Positions 45,278-54,341 of a stretch of DNA of 64,000 nucleotides are shown one piece after another; position 1 is the stretch's first letter; each line of letters starts with the position of its first letter. A program made the position numbers and the translations under genes. The stretch comes from Palsa-459 sp963841965 (lineage in GTDB: Bacteria; Actinomycetota; Acidimicrobiia; Acidimicrobiales; RAAP-2). Under the pieces are notes generated by a model that worked only from the letters and a program-made list of their open reading frames with translations, searched no databases and was not told the DNA's origin. The stretch spans positions 62,001-126,000 of the forward strand of contig CAWJES010000010.1 of the NCBI GenBank assembly GCA_963841965.1, in the 5' to 3' direction.

Positions 45278-45783
45278 GAGGCGGGCCAGCTGATCCCGAG
45301 ACCCCCGACGGTCGAGGCGCCGAATGTGGTGATGGCGTCGTCGAGGTCGAGCGGCAGGGTCGGCGCCCGGCGTTCGCCGACGAGCGACAGCTGATCAGCG
45401 GGCACGATCCAGCACACCTCGAACTCGAGGCCGTCGGGGTCGTGGACGTAGAGCGACTTGGTCGTCCCGTGGTCAGACGCCCCGACGAGCGCACCCATCG
45501 CCGACAGTGTGGCCGCGAGCTGCTCGAGCTCGGTCAGGGTCTCGACCTCCCATGCGAGGTGGTACAGGCCGACGGTCGTTCGGCCGGCACCGCTCGTGCC
45601 CGCATCGTCCCCGATCTCGAAGAGGCCGAGGTCGTGGTCGTTGGTCGACCCCGATGCGCGGAGGAACGCGGCCCCCGGGAACTGGGTCAGGACCTCGAAG
45701 CCGAGCGCCTCGCGATAGAAGGCGACGGAGCGCTCGACATTTCGGACGTAGAGGACGGCATGGTTCAGGCGGCGCACTGGCAT
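45274..45783 (-). CDS. VOC (glyoxalase/dioxygenase superfamily) protein
   Basis: 169 residues. RLNHAVLYVRNVERSVAFYREALGFEVL opens a VOC fold. YHLAWEVETLTELEQ and SLYVHDPDGLEFEVCW give the typical His...His...Glu metal ligands. The tail (about 135-169) is not part of the core domain. Resembles catechol-2,3-dioxygenase-like or resistance-type VOC proteins. Substrate unknown. Confidence 0.85.
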   Translation of the reverse strand: MPVRRLNHAVLYVRNVERSVAFYREALGFEVLTQFPGAAFLRASGSTNDHDLGLFEIGDDAGTSGAGRTTVGLYHLAWEVETLTELEQLAATLSAMGALVGASDHGTTKSLYVHDPDGLEFEVCWIVPADQLSLVGERRAPTLPLDLDDAITTFGASTVGGLGISWPAS

Positions 45784-45792
45784 GGGGTGTTC

Positions 45793-46506
45793 TTACACCA
45801 CGGCGATCCCGTGCTCAACACCGAGGCTCGGGTCGCCCATGCGCGTCGCGCGGTGCGTCCACAGCACGGAGCTCCCGTCCGATGAAACTCGGACGATCAG
45901 CTTCCGCGAGGGCGGAAGTTCCTCGGCAGGGTCAGGTAGCGGTTGAGCGCATCGAGCGTCGCCTTCGCGGCGGAGCGCGAGGTCCCCGTCCGACTGCGCG
46001 ATGCCGATCCGGTCGACATCGTGCAGGTTCGAGCGCAGCGTGACCATGACCGGCCATCCGCGCTCCGTCGCGACGTTGACGGCACCGATCAGGTGGTAGG
46101 GAACATCGAAGCCGAGGTCGCGGAGCGCAGCGAGGGTCGCCTCGACCCCCCCGATGAGCGGGCCGCTCGACGACCGACCGGTCCCGATCGCGCCCTCGAA
46201 GTTCAGCTGGACCTCGCAGGCGTTCTCCGGCCCCTCGAACGCGGCGCGCACGAGCGCGACACGACCGTTCTCGCCGATCCGGTCGGCGGTGTCGAGATCC
46301 GCATCCTCGACCGTGACGACCGCATCGGGGAAGTAGAGGCTCGCGATCTGGAGCGCCACACCCTGGATCGAGCCTGGGTCCTGGCCGTGGACGATGAGGG
46401 TCACCGAATCGACGTCGCCGTTCTCACGATGCCCCATGCCGACGTTCAGCACGCCGGGGAGCGAGCGCAGCTCGAGTTCGAAGTCCTCCTCGGTCGGAGG
46501 CATCAC
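45793..46506 (-). CDS. Conserved hypothetical protein, C-terminus probably frameshifted
   Basis: The open frame is 237 residues from GTG 46506 (ATG 46503 alternative). The body contains DSVTLIVHGQDPGSIQGVALQIASLYFP, GRVALVRAAFEGPENACEVQLNFEG and GPLIGGVEATLAALRDLG. After residue about 178 the frame becomes Arg/Pro-rich. The overlapping frame there reads AAKATLDALNRYLTLP and stops at 45897. That A-ATLDALNRYL helix looks like the true end, so one base is probably extra near 45977. It overlaps the GGDEF gene upstream, suggesting co-expression. Function unknown. Confidence 0.6.
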   Translation of the reverse strand: MMPPTEEDFELELRSLPGVLNVGMGHRENGDVDSVTLIVHGQDPGSIQGVALQIASLYFPDAVVTVEDADLDTADRIGENGRVALVRAAFEGPENACEVQLNFEGAIGTGRSSSGPLIGGVEATLAALRDLGFDVPYHLIGAVNVATERGWPVMVTLRSNLHDVDRIGIAQSDGDLALRREGDARCAQPLPDPAEELPPSRKLIVRVSSDGSSVLWTHRATRMGDPSLGVEHGIAVV

Positions 46507-47360
46507 GCGTGGTCCCGCGCCTTCTTCTCGTAGAGGCGCGCGTCGGCGATCCGGAGCAGCTCGTCGGGGTTCGAGGAATCCCTCGGCGACGATGCGGTCC
46601 CGATCGTGAAGGCGACCGACTTGCCGCTCATGGCGAGACGCGAGCTCAGCCGGTCGGTGAACCCGGAGACCTCGTTGCTCTCCGCGTTGCTCAGGATCAC
46701 GGCGAACTCGTCGCCGCCGATCCGCGCGGCGGTGTCTCCCCGGCGAACGGACTGGCGCAGGGCGAATCCGAACGTGCGCAGGAGGTCATCGCCGACGGCG
46801 TGGCCGGAGTTGTCGTTGACCGCCTTGAACCCGTTCAAGTCTGCGAGGACGAGCGTGAAGTGCCAGCCGTAGCGGGAGCTCTGCACTGCGGCCGTGTGCA
46901 GGGCCGTGTCGAAGTAGCGCCGATTCGCGATATTCGTCAGGGGATCGTGCGCAGCGCTGTAGCGGGCGTAGTGCAGCGATAGGGACAGCCGACAGGCCGT
47001 GTGCACGGCGTCGCGCTCTCCGAAGGGCACGATGTCCGGGTCGCAGTAGACCCCCGGGATGCTTCCCAGCTTCGCGAGCTGCTCTGCATCCACTGTCTCC
47101 CGGCCGAGCCGGAAAGCCTGCGGGCCCATTGCCCCGTCCGTGATGACAACGACCGCGTCCTTCAGGCCGTGGCGCTCGGCCAGGAGCTCGAGGACCGAGT
47201 ACACGAAGCTGATGCCGAGCTCGCCCGTCGAGAGCTCGTCGATCATCGTCTGGAACAGCCACGGCTCGTACGCGTGCCCGAATGCATCGGCGTGCTCGAC
47301 CGTTGCACCGCTCATGGAAGGCACAGCTTGCGGTGCCGACGAGCGATTCACGAATCCCAC
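46503..47360 (-). CDS. Diguanylate cyclase (GGDEF)
   Basis: 285 residues from GTG 47360, which shares one base with the stop of the upstream GGDEF-EAL gene (TAGTG). The N-terminal 150 residues have no family I recognise and no membrane segment. The C-terminal GGDEF domain has DPLTNIANRRYFD, DLNGFKAVNDNSGHAVGDDLL and the active site RIGGDEFAV (215-219). No RxxD inhibitory site is evident at the usual distance. It should make c-di-GMP from GTP. Confidence 0.9.
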   Translation of the reverse strand: MGFVNRSSAPQAVPSMSGATVEHADAFGHAYEPWLFQTMIDELSTGELGISFVYSVLELLAERHGLKDAVVVITDGAMGPQAFRLGRETVDAEQLAKLGSIPGVYCDPDIVPFGERDAVHTACRLSLSLHYARYSAAHDPLTNIANRRYFDTALHTAAVQSSRYGWHFTLVLADLNGFKAVNDNSGHAVGDDLLRTFGFALRQSVRRGDTAARIGGDEFAVILSNAESNEVSGFTDRLSSRLAMSGKSVAFTIGTASSPRDSSNPDELLRIADARLYEKKARDHA

Positions 47361-49669
47361 TATGCCCCAGCGACAGGCTCGAGCTTCACCATCCCCGCAC
47401 GACGAAGTGCAGCGAGGGGCGCCGCGCCCGCTCGCAGCATGGATTCGAGGTCGACAGGGGCCACTGCCTTGGAGATGAGGTGGCCCTGGCCCCGATAGCA
47501 GCCGAGGTCGAGCAACTTGTCGATCACGGTGCCGGACTCGATGCCCTCGGCGATGACGCCGAGGTTGAGAGCGCCACCGAGGCGGATGATCGACTCAACG
47601 ATCGCGCGGTCATAGGGATCCGACGTGATGCCTGCAACGAATCCCATGTCCAGCTTGAGCATGTCGACCGGCAGGTGCTTCAGCTCCGACATCGAAGCGA
47701 ACCCGGTCCCGAAGTCGTCGATGGCGACCTCCACGCCGAGCTCGCGGAAGCCCCGCAGGATCCCGGCCGTCCGCTCCACCTGCTGGAGCACGGCGTGCTC
47801 GGTGATCTCGATGCACAGCCGGTTACCCGGGATCCCGTGCGTCCGGAGGCAGTTCTCCACGAATGTCACGATGTCGCCGGCCGCGAACTCCGCCGGGGAC
47901 ATGTTCACCCGGACGAGGAACTCGATGTCGGGGTAGTCCCGCCGCCACTCGGAGAGTTGCCTGCAGGCCTCCTCGAAGACCCACTGCCCCATGTCGACAA
48001 CGATGCCGGTCTCCTCGGCGACCTTGATGAACTTCGCGGCCTCGAGGAGTCCCTGGGTCGGGTGCTGCCAGCGGACGAGTGCCTCGACCGCAAGTAGGCG
48101 ACCAGTCCTCAGGTCGACCTCGGGCTGGAAGTGGAGGCGGAGGTCCCCGTTCTCCACCGCATCGCGGAGGCACAGCTCCATGCTCGAGCGGTCGTTCACG
48201 GCCTCTCGCAGCACATCGTCGAAGACGACCGCCCTGTTGCCGCCCTGCGTCTTCGCCGAGTACAGCGCGACGTCGGCCCAGCCGAGCAGGTCCACGCTGC
48301 TGTCGTCCTCGGGCTTCGCGAGCGCCACGCCGATGCTCGCTGTGTGGCTGATCTGCTGGCCCGCGATCTCGATCGGCTCCGCCGTGACCTGGAGAATCCT
48401 GTAGGCGCTCGAAAGGACCTCGAGCTCGCTGTTGGCCTTGTCGACGAGGATGACGAACTCGTCCCCACCGAGCCTCGCGGCGAAGTCGGCGCCGCGGATG
48501 CTGGTGCGGATCCTGTCCGAGATCGTCGTGAGAAGCCGGTCGCCGTTGGCGTGGCCGAGGAAGTCGTTCATGACCTTGAAGCGGTCCAGATCCACGAGCA
48601 GGACCGCCGTCGAGCGATGCGCGTCGAGACGGGTCTTCAACTCCTGGAGCAGTGCCCGGCGGTTCGGCAGGCCGGTCAGGTCGTCATGCGTCGCGTTGTA
48701 GACCGTCTGCTCCTCGGCTTCGATGCGGCCCTGAAGCTGGACGAGCATGGACGCGACGGCCTGGAGCGCATTGATCTCGGCCTTGCCCCAGGCGTGCAAT
48801 TCGAAGTGCAGGAACGCAAGGACGCCCCACGTCGCGTCGCCGAGCAGGAGCGGGACCGCTGCGCCGTCAGCCAGGTGGACGCCGGTGGCGTCGACGATGC
48901 GATCCATGTACTCGTCATTGGCGTTGGTGACGCCGTTCAGGTACGGCTCGCGGAGGTGCTCCATGGCGGCAAAGATCGGGTCGGAGGAGAACGGCACCTC
49001 GCCGAGCGGATCGGGATCCGGCACGTTCTCGCGGATCGGCCACTCGGCCTCGAGGATGCTGAGCCCGCGCGCGGGGTCGTTTCGGCGCAGCAGCGCGACG
49101 TCTGCCCCGAGGAACTCCGCGAGCTCGCGGGTCGTCCAGTTCAGGACCTCTTGGCGGGTCCTCGCGGATGCCGACATCAGCTGCTCTGCAACCCGAGCGA
49201 CGAGCGCGTCGAGTCGCTTCTGGTACATGAGGACGCTCTCATGGGTCGCCAACGTCGCGACGTGGCTGAAGAGGCCCGCGAACGAGCGGGTGAGCGAGCG
49301 CTCCCGATTGGACCACGTCCGGCCCGGCCTTGCCACGACCAGCGCGCCGACGGTGTCCTCCTCCTGCACCTCGATGGCGTCGACGAGGACCCCCCACTCC
49401 ACGCCTGAGACGACGCAGGAGAACGGGGCGATCAGGTCGTGACCCTTCAGCTGGCTCCGGACCCGGTCGCGGATTGCCTCGAACACCTCTTCTGAACCGG
49501 GCCGAACGAGCGGCTCGAGGTCGAATCCCGGCAGCTCCTGGTCGGTTTGGGTGATGACCGCGACGATCTCGGTCCCCGGGACGACCTGGAGGAGCGTCTC
49601 GACGACAAGGCGCGTTTCCTCATCTGCGCTCTTGGGGAGGGTCTGATTGGGATCTGACACGGATATCAC
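47360..49669 (-). CDS. Bifunctional GGDEF-EAL c-di-GMP enzyme with N-terminal GAF-like sensor domains
   Basis: 769 residues, cytoplasmic. Two GAF-like regions lie at about 20-135 and 160-325. The GGDEF domain (about 330-490) has DDLTGLPNRRAL and intact GGDEF at 401-405. The EAL domain (about 505-755) has EALVRWQHP (529-531), NMSPAEF, EITEHAV, IDDFGTGFASM and GYRGQGHLISKAV; the family's usual Gln-Gly-xx-Phe is here Gln-Gly-His-Leu-Ile. Both active sites look complete, so either synthesis or hydrolysis may dominate depending on the GAF ligand. It heads a three-gene run on the minus strand. Confidence 0.92.
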   Translation of the reverse strand: MISVSDPNQTLPKSADEETRLVVETLLQVVPGTEIVAVITQTDQELPGFDLEPLVRPGSEEVFEAIRDRVRSQLKGHDLIAPFSCVVSGVEWGVLVDAIEVQEEDTVGALVVARPGRTWSNRERSLTRSFAGLFSHVATLATHESVLMYQKRLDALVARVAEQLMSASARTRQEVLNWTTRELAEFLGADVALLRRNDPARGLSILEAEWPIRENVPDPDPLGEVPFSSDPIFAAMEHLREPYLNGVTNANDEYMDRIVDATGVHLADGAAVPLLLGDATWGVLAFLHFELHAWGKAEINALQAVASMLVQLQGRIEAEEQTVYNATHDDLTGLPNRRALLQELKTRLDAHRSTAVLLVDLDRFKVMNDFLGHANGDRLLTTISDRIRTSIRGADFAARLGGDEFVILVDKANSELEVLSSAYRILQVTAEPIEIAGQQISHTASIGVALAKPEDDSSVDLLGWADVALYSAKTQGGNRAVVFDDVLREAVNDRSSMELCLRDAVENGDLRLHFQPEVDLRTGRLLAVEALVRWQHPTQGLLEAAKFIKVAEETGIVVDMGQWVFEEACRQLSEWRRDYPDIEFLVRVNMSPAEFAAGDIVTFVENCLRTHGIPGNRLCIEITEHAVLQQVERTAGILRGFRELGVEVAIDDFGTGFASMSELKHLPVDMLKLDMGFVAGITSDPYDRAIVESIIRLGGALNLGVIAEGIESGTVIDKLLDLGCYRGQGHLISKAVAPVDLESMLRAGAAPLAALRRAGMVKLEPVAGA

Positions 49670-49783
49670 GCCTTCAGAGTCATGAGCCCCGGGAGAACGG
49701 GGTCGCGCAACGGCTGCGTTGTCAAAGGATCGTTACTCAGCCGCCATTCTCGCACACGACTTCTGGCGAGGAAACCCCTAATT

Positions 49784-52684
49784 TCAGCTCGAGTGGCCGT
49801 TGGAGGCCACCGTCGAACTCGCAAAGCTGGGCCCCCTGCTGAGGACATGGGCCAGTGGCAGCCGCGCGCTCGGCACAGTCGGAGGTGGGGCGTGGAGGAC
49901 CCGGAAGTTGAGGGCCATCGTCTCACCCTCCTCGAGGCTCCACAGCTCGGAGAACCGCTTCTGAAGCTCGAAGATCTCCTCGAGGTGGCGCTCCCCCACG
50001 AGGCTGACCAGATCGCGGTCATCCTGCGCGTACAAGAAGAGCGGCGCCCAGGGTTGGAGCGCGAGCCCATGGTGCTCGGCAGTCAGCCAGAAGCGCTCCA
50101 CGGCCGCTCCACCGCGCACGTACGAGACCGAATCCGGCCGCGGCACGGTGACCAGCGCCAGCGCGGAACTGGACTGCACCATGACCTGCGTTCGCAGCCC
50201 GAGGGCGTTGCCGGCGCGCCATTCGGCGAGGTGGGCCATGACCTCGGGTCGCCGGATGATCTCGAGCAACGCGATCCCAGTCGGGTCCATCTCGAGGGTC
50301 CGGATGTCGATGCCCTCCTCGACGGAATCCTGGCCCGGGAACTTGAGCTCCGAGACCATCTCGTCGTGCACCTTCGGGCTGAGGAAGCGCAGGCGGTCCG
50401 AGGCGGCGAGGAGCGACGAGCATTCCGCGATCTGGTCCCGGTCCGTGAGGAACCGCAGTCGCGCGCCCTCGCGCTCGACCCCCTTGCTGAGCAGCTGCAG
50501 GACGCTCTGATCGATCTCCTCGGGCTGACCCATCCGCCGATTGGTCGCCCGAGTCCGCACCCGCGGATTGAGCGGTGCTATCTGTGGATCCGAATCGGAT
50601 CCGAGCTGCATGGTCGCGACGTGGTGCGAATGGCGACCCTCCGGGAAGAGCTGCACGGGTCCGAGGCTCTTGAGCGAGGCCGCCGCGACCCTCGCGTTGA
50701 AGAGCGCCGCGCCGAGCGCAACGAAACTGCCCCGGTACTTGACGTCCATGGTGCTGCTGCGCTCGGGAACCATGTAAAAGCGGATCTCGCGAGGATCGGC
50801 CTCGAATCGCCACGGCTGCACGTTGCCTCCGGACGGTGCCCTTCGCGCGGCATCCACGATGAGCTCGATTGGATCATCCCCATCCGGAGGAGGATCGTCG
50901 GGCAGCGGCGCCCGCTGATCCTCTTCGGCGCTGGTGTCGACCTCGACGGGCCGAATGCCGGCAAGGACCTCCTCCATGTCGAAGCGGACCCGCCCCGACG
51001 GCAGGTCGCCGTCGAGCCCGAACCGGCGGACCGCCGCGGCAGCGGTGGCAGCGCCGAGTGTGACTTCGCTGCCCAGCTGTGGCCATCCCGTGATCGTCTG
51101 TCCCACCTCGAAGAGGGAAGCCGCGCCGCGCGAGGAGCCGTCTCTCGGCCCGATCATCCGGATGAGGTAGGGCGTCTTCTGCTCGATGGGGAGGTTCGCG
51201 AGGTCCGTGGCGTCGAGGTCGCCCAGGATTCCGTGGAAGAGAGGTCTGTTGGGCTCGAGGTCGAACCGCTCCACGTCCAGGACGCCACGATCCGTCGTCT
51301 CCATGAGGACCGGAATCCGACGGGCTCTGGCCTCCTCGCGGACGAGGAACTTCGTGTCCAGGGAGTCGCACTGCTCGATGACGAGGTCGAGGCCATCGAG
51401 GAACTCCCCGAGGTTGTCCTGCGTGATGCCTTCGGTGTTCACGATGACCCGCAGGTACGGATCGATCTCGCTGATCCGACGCGCAGCCACGATGGCCTTG
51501 TTGATGCCGATGTCGAGAACGGAGCCGGGGATCCTGTTGAGGTTGGAGAGTCCGATCGTGTCGAAATCGGCGAGGCGGAGCTCCCCCACCAGTCCCTCCA
51601 TTGCAAGGAGGTGGGCGATCGAGTGCCCCGAGCTGAGCCCCACGACCCCGATTCGCAACGTGCGGAGCCGAGCCTGCTCGGCGCTGGTCAGCTTGTTCCG
51701 GTTGCGGTCGAGGCGAAGCGCCGCGAACGCCCGTGGGCCGAGCAGGCGGACGACTGCACGCCGCCAGGGGTAGCAGACCCACCGCTGTGCCTCTTCAAGG
51801 TGGGCGCTCGTCGGCGGCGGCTTCATCTCGGCAAGCTGCTCGCGCTGCTCGGAGAGCCGATCGAGGACCTGCAGGGACGGGTCCTCGCGCAGGACGCGAA
51901 GGACCTCACGCTGGACCCTACTGCTCACATCCAGCACCATCGGCCGGTAGGCGCGGGTCCACGTTGAGTCTGGCCCCACCGAGATTGGACCGAGGTGCAG
52001 GGGCCCGCGGGAGAGCTGCTCTGCCTCTATCCGCACGTCCTGTCGGTAATCGGGGGGCGTCGTCTCGAGGCTCCGGGACCGGTGCCAGGACACAGCGATC
52101 GTGCGGTACCGCTCGTCGGGATACGGCACGGCCGTCACGCCGATCTGGGTGGCACCGCAGATCGGGCCGATCGGGAGCCAGAGGTCCGAGACTGCGGCGA
52201 TCGCGAACTCGGCGCCGAGCCAGTTCATCGAGTGGTGGACCGTTCGCGAGATCGCAATCCACATCCGGTGCCCGAGCGTGGCCTCACCCTGCGACCACGC
52301 GCCCTTGACTTCGAGGGCGCCGAGCCGTATCTCCTTCGCGATCGCAGACTCGATCTCGTCGATCTCTGGCGAGGCCTCCATCTCCTCGAGCACGGCCGCC
52401 TGATGGCTTGCCTCCAACGGTCCGTGGTACCTGACGCCCGCGACGGCGCGACCGTCAGGGGCGAAGCCGAGATAGAAGAGCGAGACGCCGGTCCCGTCCT
52501 CGAGCTGCTGGCGCCTCAGCGAGCCTTCGAATCCGTGGTTGCGGTACTCACCCTCCGCGCCATCGAGGTAGATCTTCCAGAGGTCGGGCCGCTCCAACGG
52601 GTGGTGGCCCTCGAAGCGCACGCCCGATGCTCGGTCCACGAAACTCGCGCCGTACCGGTATCGGCGACCGAATGAGTTTCCCAC
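49784..52684 (-). CDS. Rv1355c-like fusion: N-terminal acyltransferase-like region, ThiF/E1-like domain, nitroreductase-like domain
   Basis: 966 residues. Residues 1-330 resemble no strong family; FYLGFAPDGRAVAGVRYHGPL hints at a GNAT/autoinducer-synthase-like acyltransferase fold. About 340-560 is an E1-like adenylating domain: IGVVGLSSGHSIAHLLAMEGLVGEL, LADFDTIGLSNLNR, VIEQCDSLDTKFLVREEAR. The GxGxxG-type loop is GLSSGH. About 605-900 is a nitroreductase-like flavin domain starting VDAARRAPSGGNVQPWRF. Rv1355c of mycobacteria has the ThiF plus nitroreductase order. This gives a potential activate-then-oxidise enzyme. Substrate unknown. Confidence 0.8.
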   Translation of the reverse strand: MGNSFGRRYRYGASFVDRASGVRFEGHHPLERPDLWKIYLDGAEGEYRNHGFEGSLRRQQLEDGTGVSLFYLGFAPDGRAVAGVRYHGPLEASHQAAVLEEMEASPEIDEIESAIAKEIRLGALEVKGAWSQGEATLGHRMWIAISRTVHHSMNWLGAEFAIAAVSDLWLPIGPICGATQIGVTAVPYPDERYRTIAVSWHRSRSLETTPPDYRQDVRIEAEQLSRGPLHLGPISVGPDSTWTRAYRPMVLDVSSRVQREVLRVLREDPSLQVLDRLSEQREQLAEMKPPPTSAHLEEAQRWVCYPWRRAVVRLLGPRAFAALRLDRNRNKLTSAEQARLRTLRIGVVGLSSGHSIAHLLAMEGLVGELRLADFDTIGLSNLNRIPGSVLDIGINKAIVAARRISEIDPYLRVIVNTEGITQDNLGEFLDGLDLVIEQCDSLDTKFLVREEARARRIPVLMETTDRGVLDVERFDLEPNRPLFHGILGDLDATDLANLPIEQKTPYLIRMIGPRDGSSRGAASLFEVGQTITGWPQLGSEVTLGAATAAAAVRRFGLDGDLPSGRVRFDMEEVLAGIRPVEVDTSAEEDQRAPLPDDPPPDGDDPIELIVDAARRAPSGGNVQPWRFEADPREIRFYMVPERSSTMDVKYRGSFVALGAALFNARVAAASLKSLGPVQLFPEGRHSHHVATMQLGSDSDPQIAPLNPRVRTRATNRRMGQPEEIDQSVLQLLSKGVEREGARLRFLTDRDQIAECSSLLAASDRLRFLSPKVHDEMVSELKFPGQDSVEEGIDIRTLEMDPTGIALLEIIRRPEVMAHLAEWRAGNALGLRTQVMVQSSSALALVTVPRPDSVSYVRGGAAVERFWLTAEHHGLALQPWAPLFLYAQDDRDLVSLVGERHLEEIFELQKRFSELWSLEEGETMALNFRVLHAPPPTVPSARLPLAHVLSRGPSFASSTVASNGHSS

Positions 52685-53332
52685 TAACGAGCTCCTCCGC
52701 TCCCTGACTCGAACTCGCAGCCCTCACGTGCGCCGCTGGGTCACCAACGAATGTAATGCACGCACGTTCAACATCAGGGGAACTTCGTGCTCAATGCGGA
52801 TGCGGTGCCGACCGGCAGGACGTCGACGCAGGGGGACGCCTCTTCGTGTCAATGAAATGATTTCATCCTCTGGCCAAGCGGGTCGGAATGCCGGCTTCGG
52901 GAAGGGTCGTGACACCAGCGCCGAGCATGCAACGCCATGGCCTAGCCCAGAGGGTTCCGCTGGAGTTGTCCCTCCTGCGGGAGACTTCCATAGCAACATA
53001 CGAAGCAAGTGCGATGAGGACTCACGATGGAACTTAATTCGACGACTGCTCGAGAGAGCCGGAGAGCTATCAAGCGTGGCCCTTGCGCGGACAGAGTTGC
53101 CTGGCCGAGGCGGGTCCCATGATGTGCCTGGATCGCTCGACCCTGAGTATTCGAACAGGCGGGGACTCCGTTCGGAATCTGGTCGACGTGGTTCGAAGAG
53201 ACCTCCTCCCGTTCACCGATCGGTCCGTGCCAACTGGGTGGACAATCCGACCAACCCGTCGGGGGCGTATTGCAAGCAGCGAGGTGGAAGGGTGAGTCAG
53301 CGACGACTGCGGGCCCTAGGGGGGAGCGCTCC
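52685..53332. other. 650-base intergenic region at the start of the pilus locus
   Basis: No credible gene on either strand; the open frames present have no recognisable pattern. It contains the inverted repeat ATGAAA-TGA-TTTCAT (52852-52866), which could be an operator. Base composition drops compared with the preceding gene. It should hold the promoters for the divergent ThiF-nitroreductase gene and the prepilin peptidase gene. Confidence 0.5.
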
Positions 53333-54106
53333 TTGCTCGGACTACTGATCGTCATCTGCTTCCTCTTTGGGCTTGCTATCGGTTCCTTCCTGAACGTCGT
53401 CATCTACCGCGTACCACGACACGAATCGGTGGTGTCCCCTCGCTCGGCGTGCCCCAACTGTGGATCGCCAATACGAGAACGTGACAACATTCCCATCCTC
53501 TCGTGGCTGATCCTTCGGCGTCGATGCCGGGGCTGCCACGCGCCGATCTCTGCGCGTTATCCGCTCGTCGAACTGGCATGTGGGTGCCTCTTTGCCGGCG
53601 CAGCGGCCCGCTTCGGGTACTCCTGGGACCTTCCCGCCTTCCTGGTGTTCCTAGCTGGGCTTCTCGCTCTGGGCTGCATCGATCTCGAGCTTCTGATCCT
53701 CCCCAAGGTCATCGTCTACTCGACGCTCGGTCTCGTCGGCGGACTCTTAACGATTGCTGCGGTGATCACGGGAAACTGGCACGACCTCCTTGTGGCCGTT
53801 ATCTGCGCGGTGAGCTGGTTCGCCGTCTTCTTCGTGATGAATGCCGTCAACCCTCGAATCCTCGGCTTCGGCGACGTACGTCTGGCCCTGCTGCTTGGAC
53901 TCGGGCTCGGTTGGCTCGGCGTCGGCTACGTGCTGCTCGGCTTCTTCGCTGCCAATCTCATCGGCGCCGTCATCGGTATCACGCTGATTGCCGTGAAGCG
54001 GATGCGCCGGGACCAGCAGGTCCCTTACGGCGTCTTCCTGGCACTCGGCGCCGCCCTCGCAATATTCGCCGGACCAGAACTTCTAGCCCCGTTCCACATC
54101 CACTGA
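53333..54106 (+). CDS. pilD: Prepilin peptidase (type IV leader peptidase)
   Basis: 257 residues from TTG 53333, which follows AGGGGGGAG at good spacing. Membrane aspartyl protease that cleaves and may N-methylate prepilins. The zinc-ribbon pair CPNCGSPIRERDN and CRGCHAPI lies in the first cytosolic loop. The first catalytic Asp is in CIDLELLILP, the second in GFGDVRLALLLG. Seven to eight membrane segments. Probable substrates are the two prepilins encoded within 5 kb. Confidence 0.93.
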   Translation: MLGLLIVICFLFGLAIGSFLNVVIYRVPRHESVVSPRSACPNCGSPIRERDNIPILSWLILRRRCRGCHAPISARYPLVELACGCLFAGAAARFGYSWDLPAFLVFLAGLLALGCIDLELLILPKVIVYSTLGLVGGLLTIAAVITGNWHDLLVAVICAVSWFAVFFVMNAVNPRILGFGDVRLALLLGLGLGWLGVGYVLLGFFAANLIGAVIGITLIAVKRMRRDQQVPYGVFLALGAALAIFAGPELLAPFHIH

Positions 54107-54341
54107 TGAGTTGGAGCCATCTCCCAAGCAATGCAGCGAAGACCAATGACTCGCAGGCTTGGAAAGGGTCGACTGAACCAGAGTCGCGGTTCATTCCGAC
54201 CTACAGCTGCACCTTCGGCGATCGCATGCGTGGAAACCCCGGATTGCCACCAGCGCCCTCGGATGCCTTGGATTCCCATGCTCTATCCAACACTCCTCCC
54301 AAGAATCCCATCCTGGTGCTGAACTCTCGGAGCGAAGTCAC

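Noticed and set aside
52728..53348. 206-codon plus-strand frame before the prepilin peptidase gene
   Set aside because: No recognisable pattern, codon use unlike neighbours, and it overlaps the start region of the peptidase gene.
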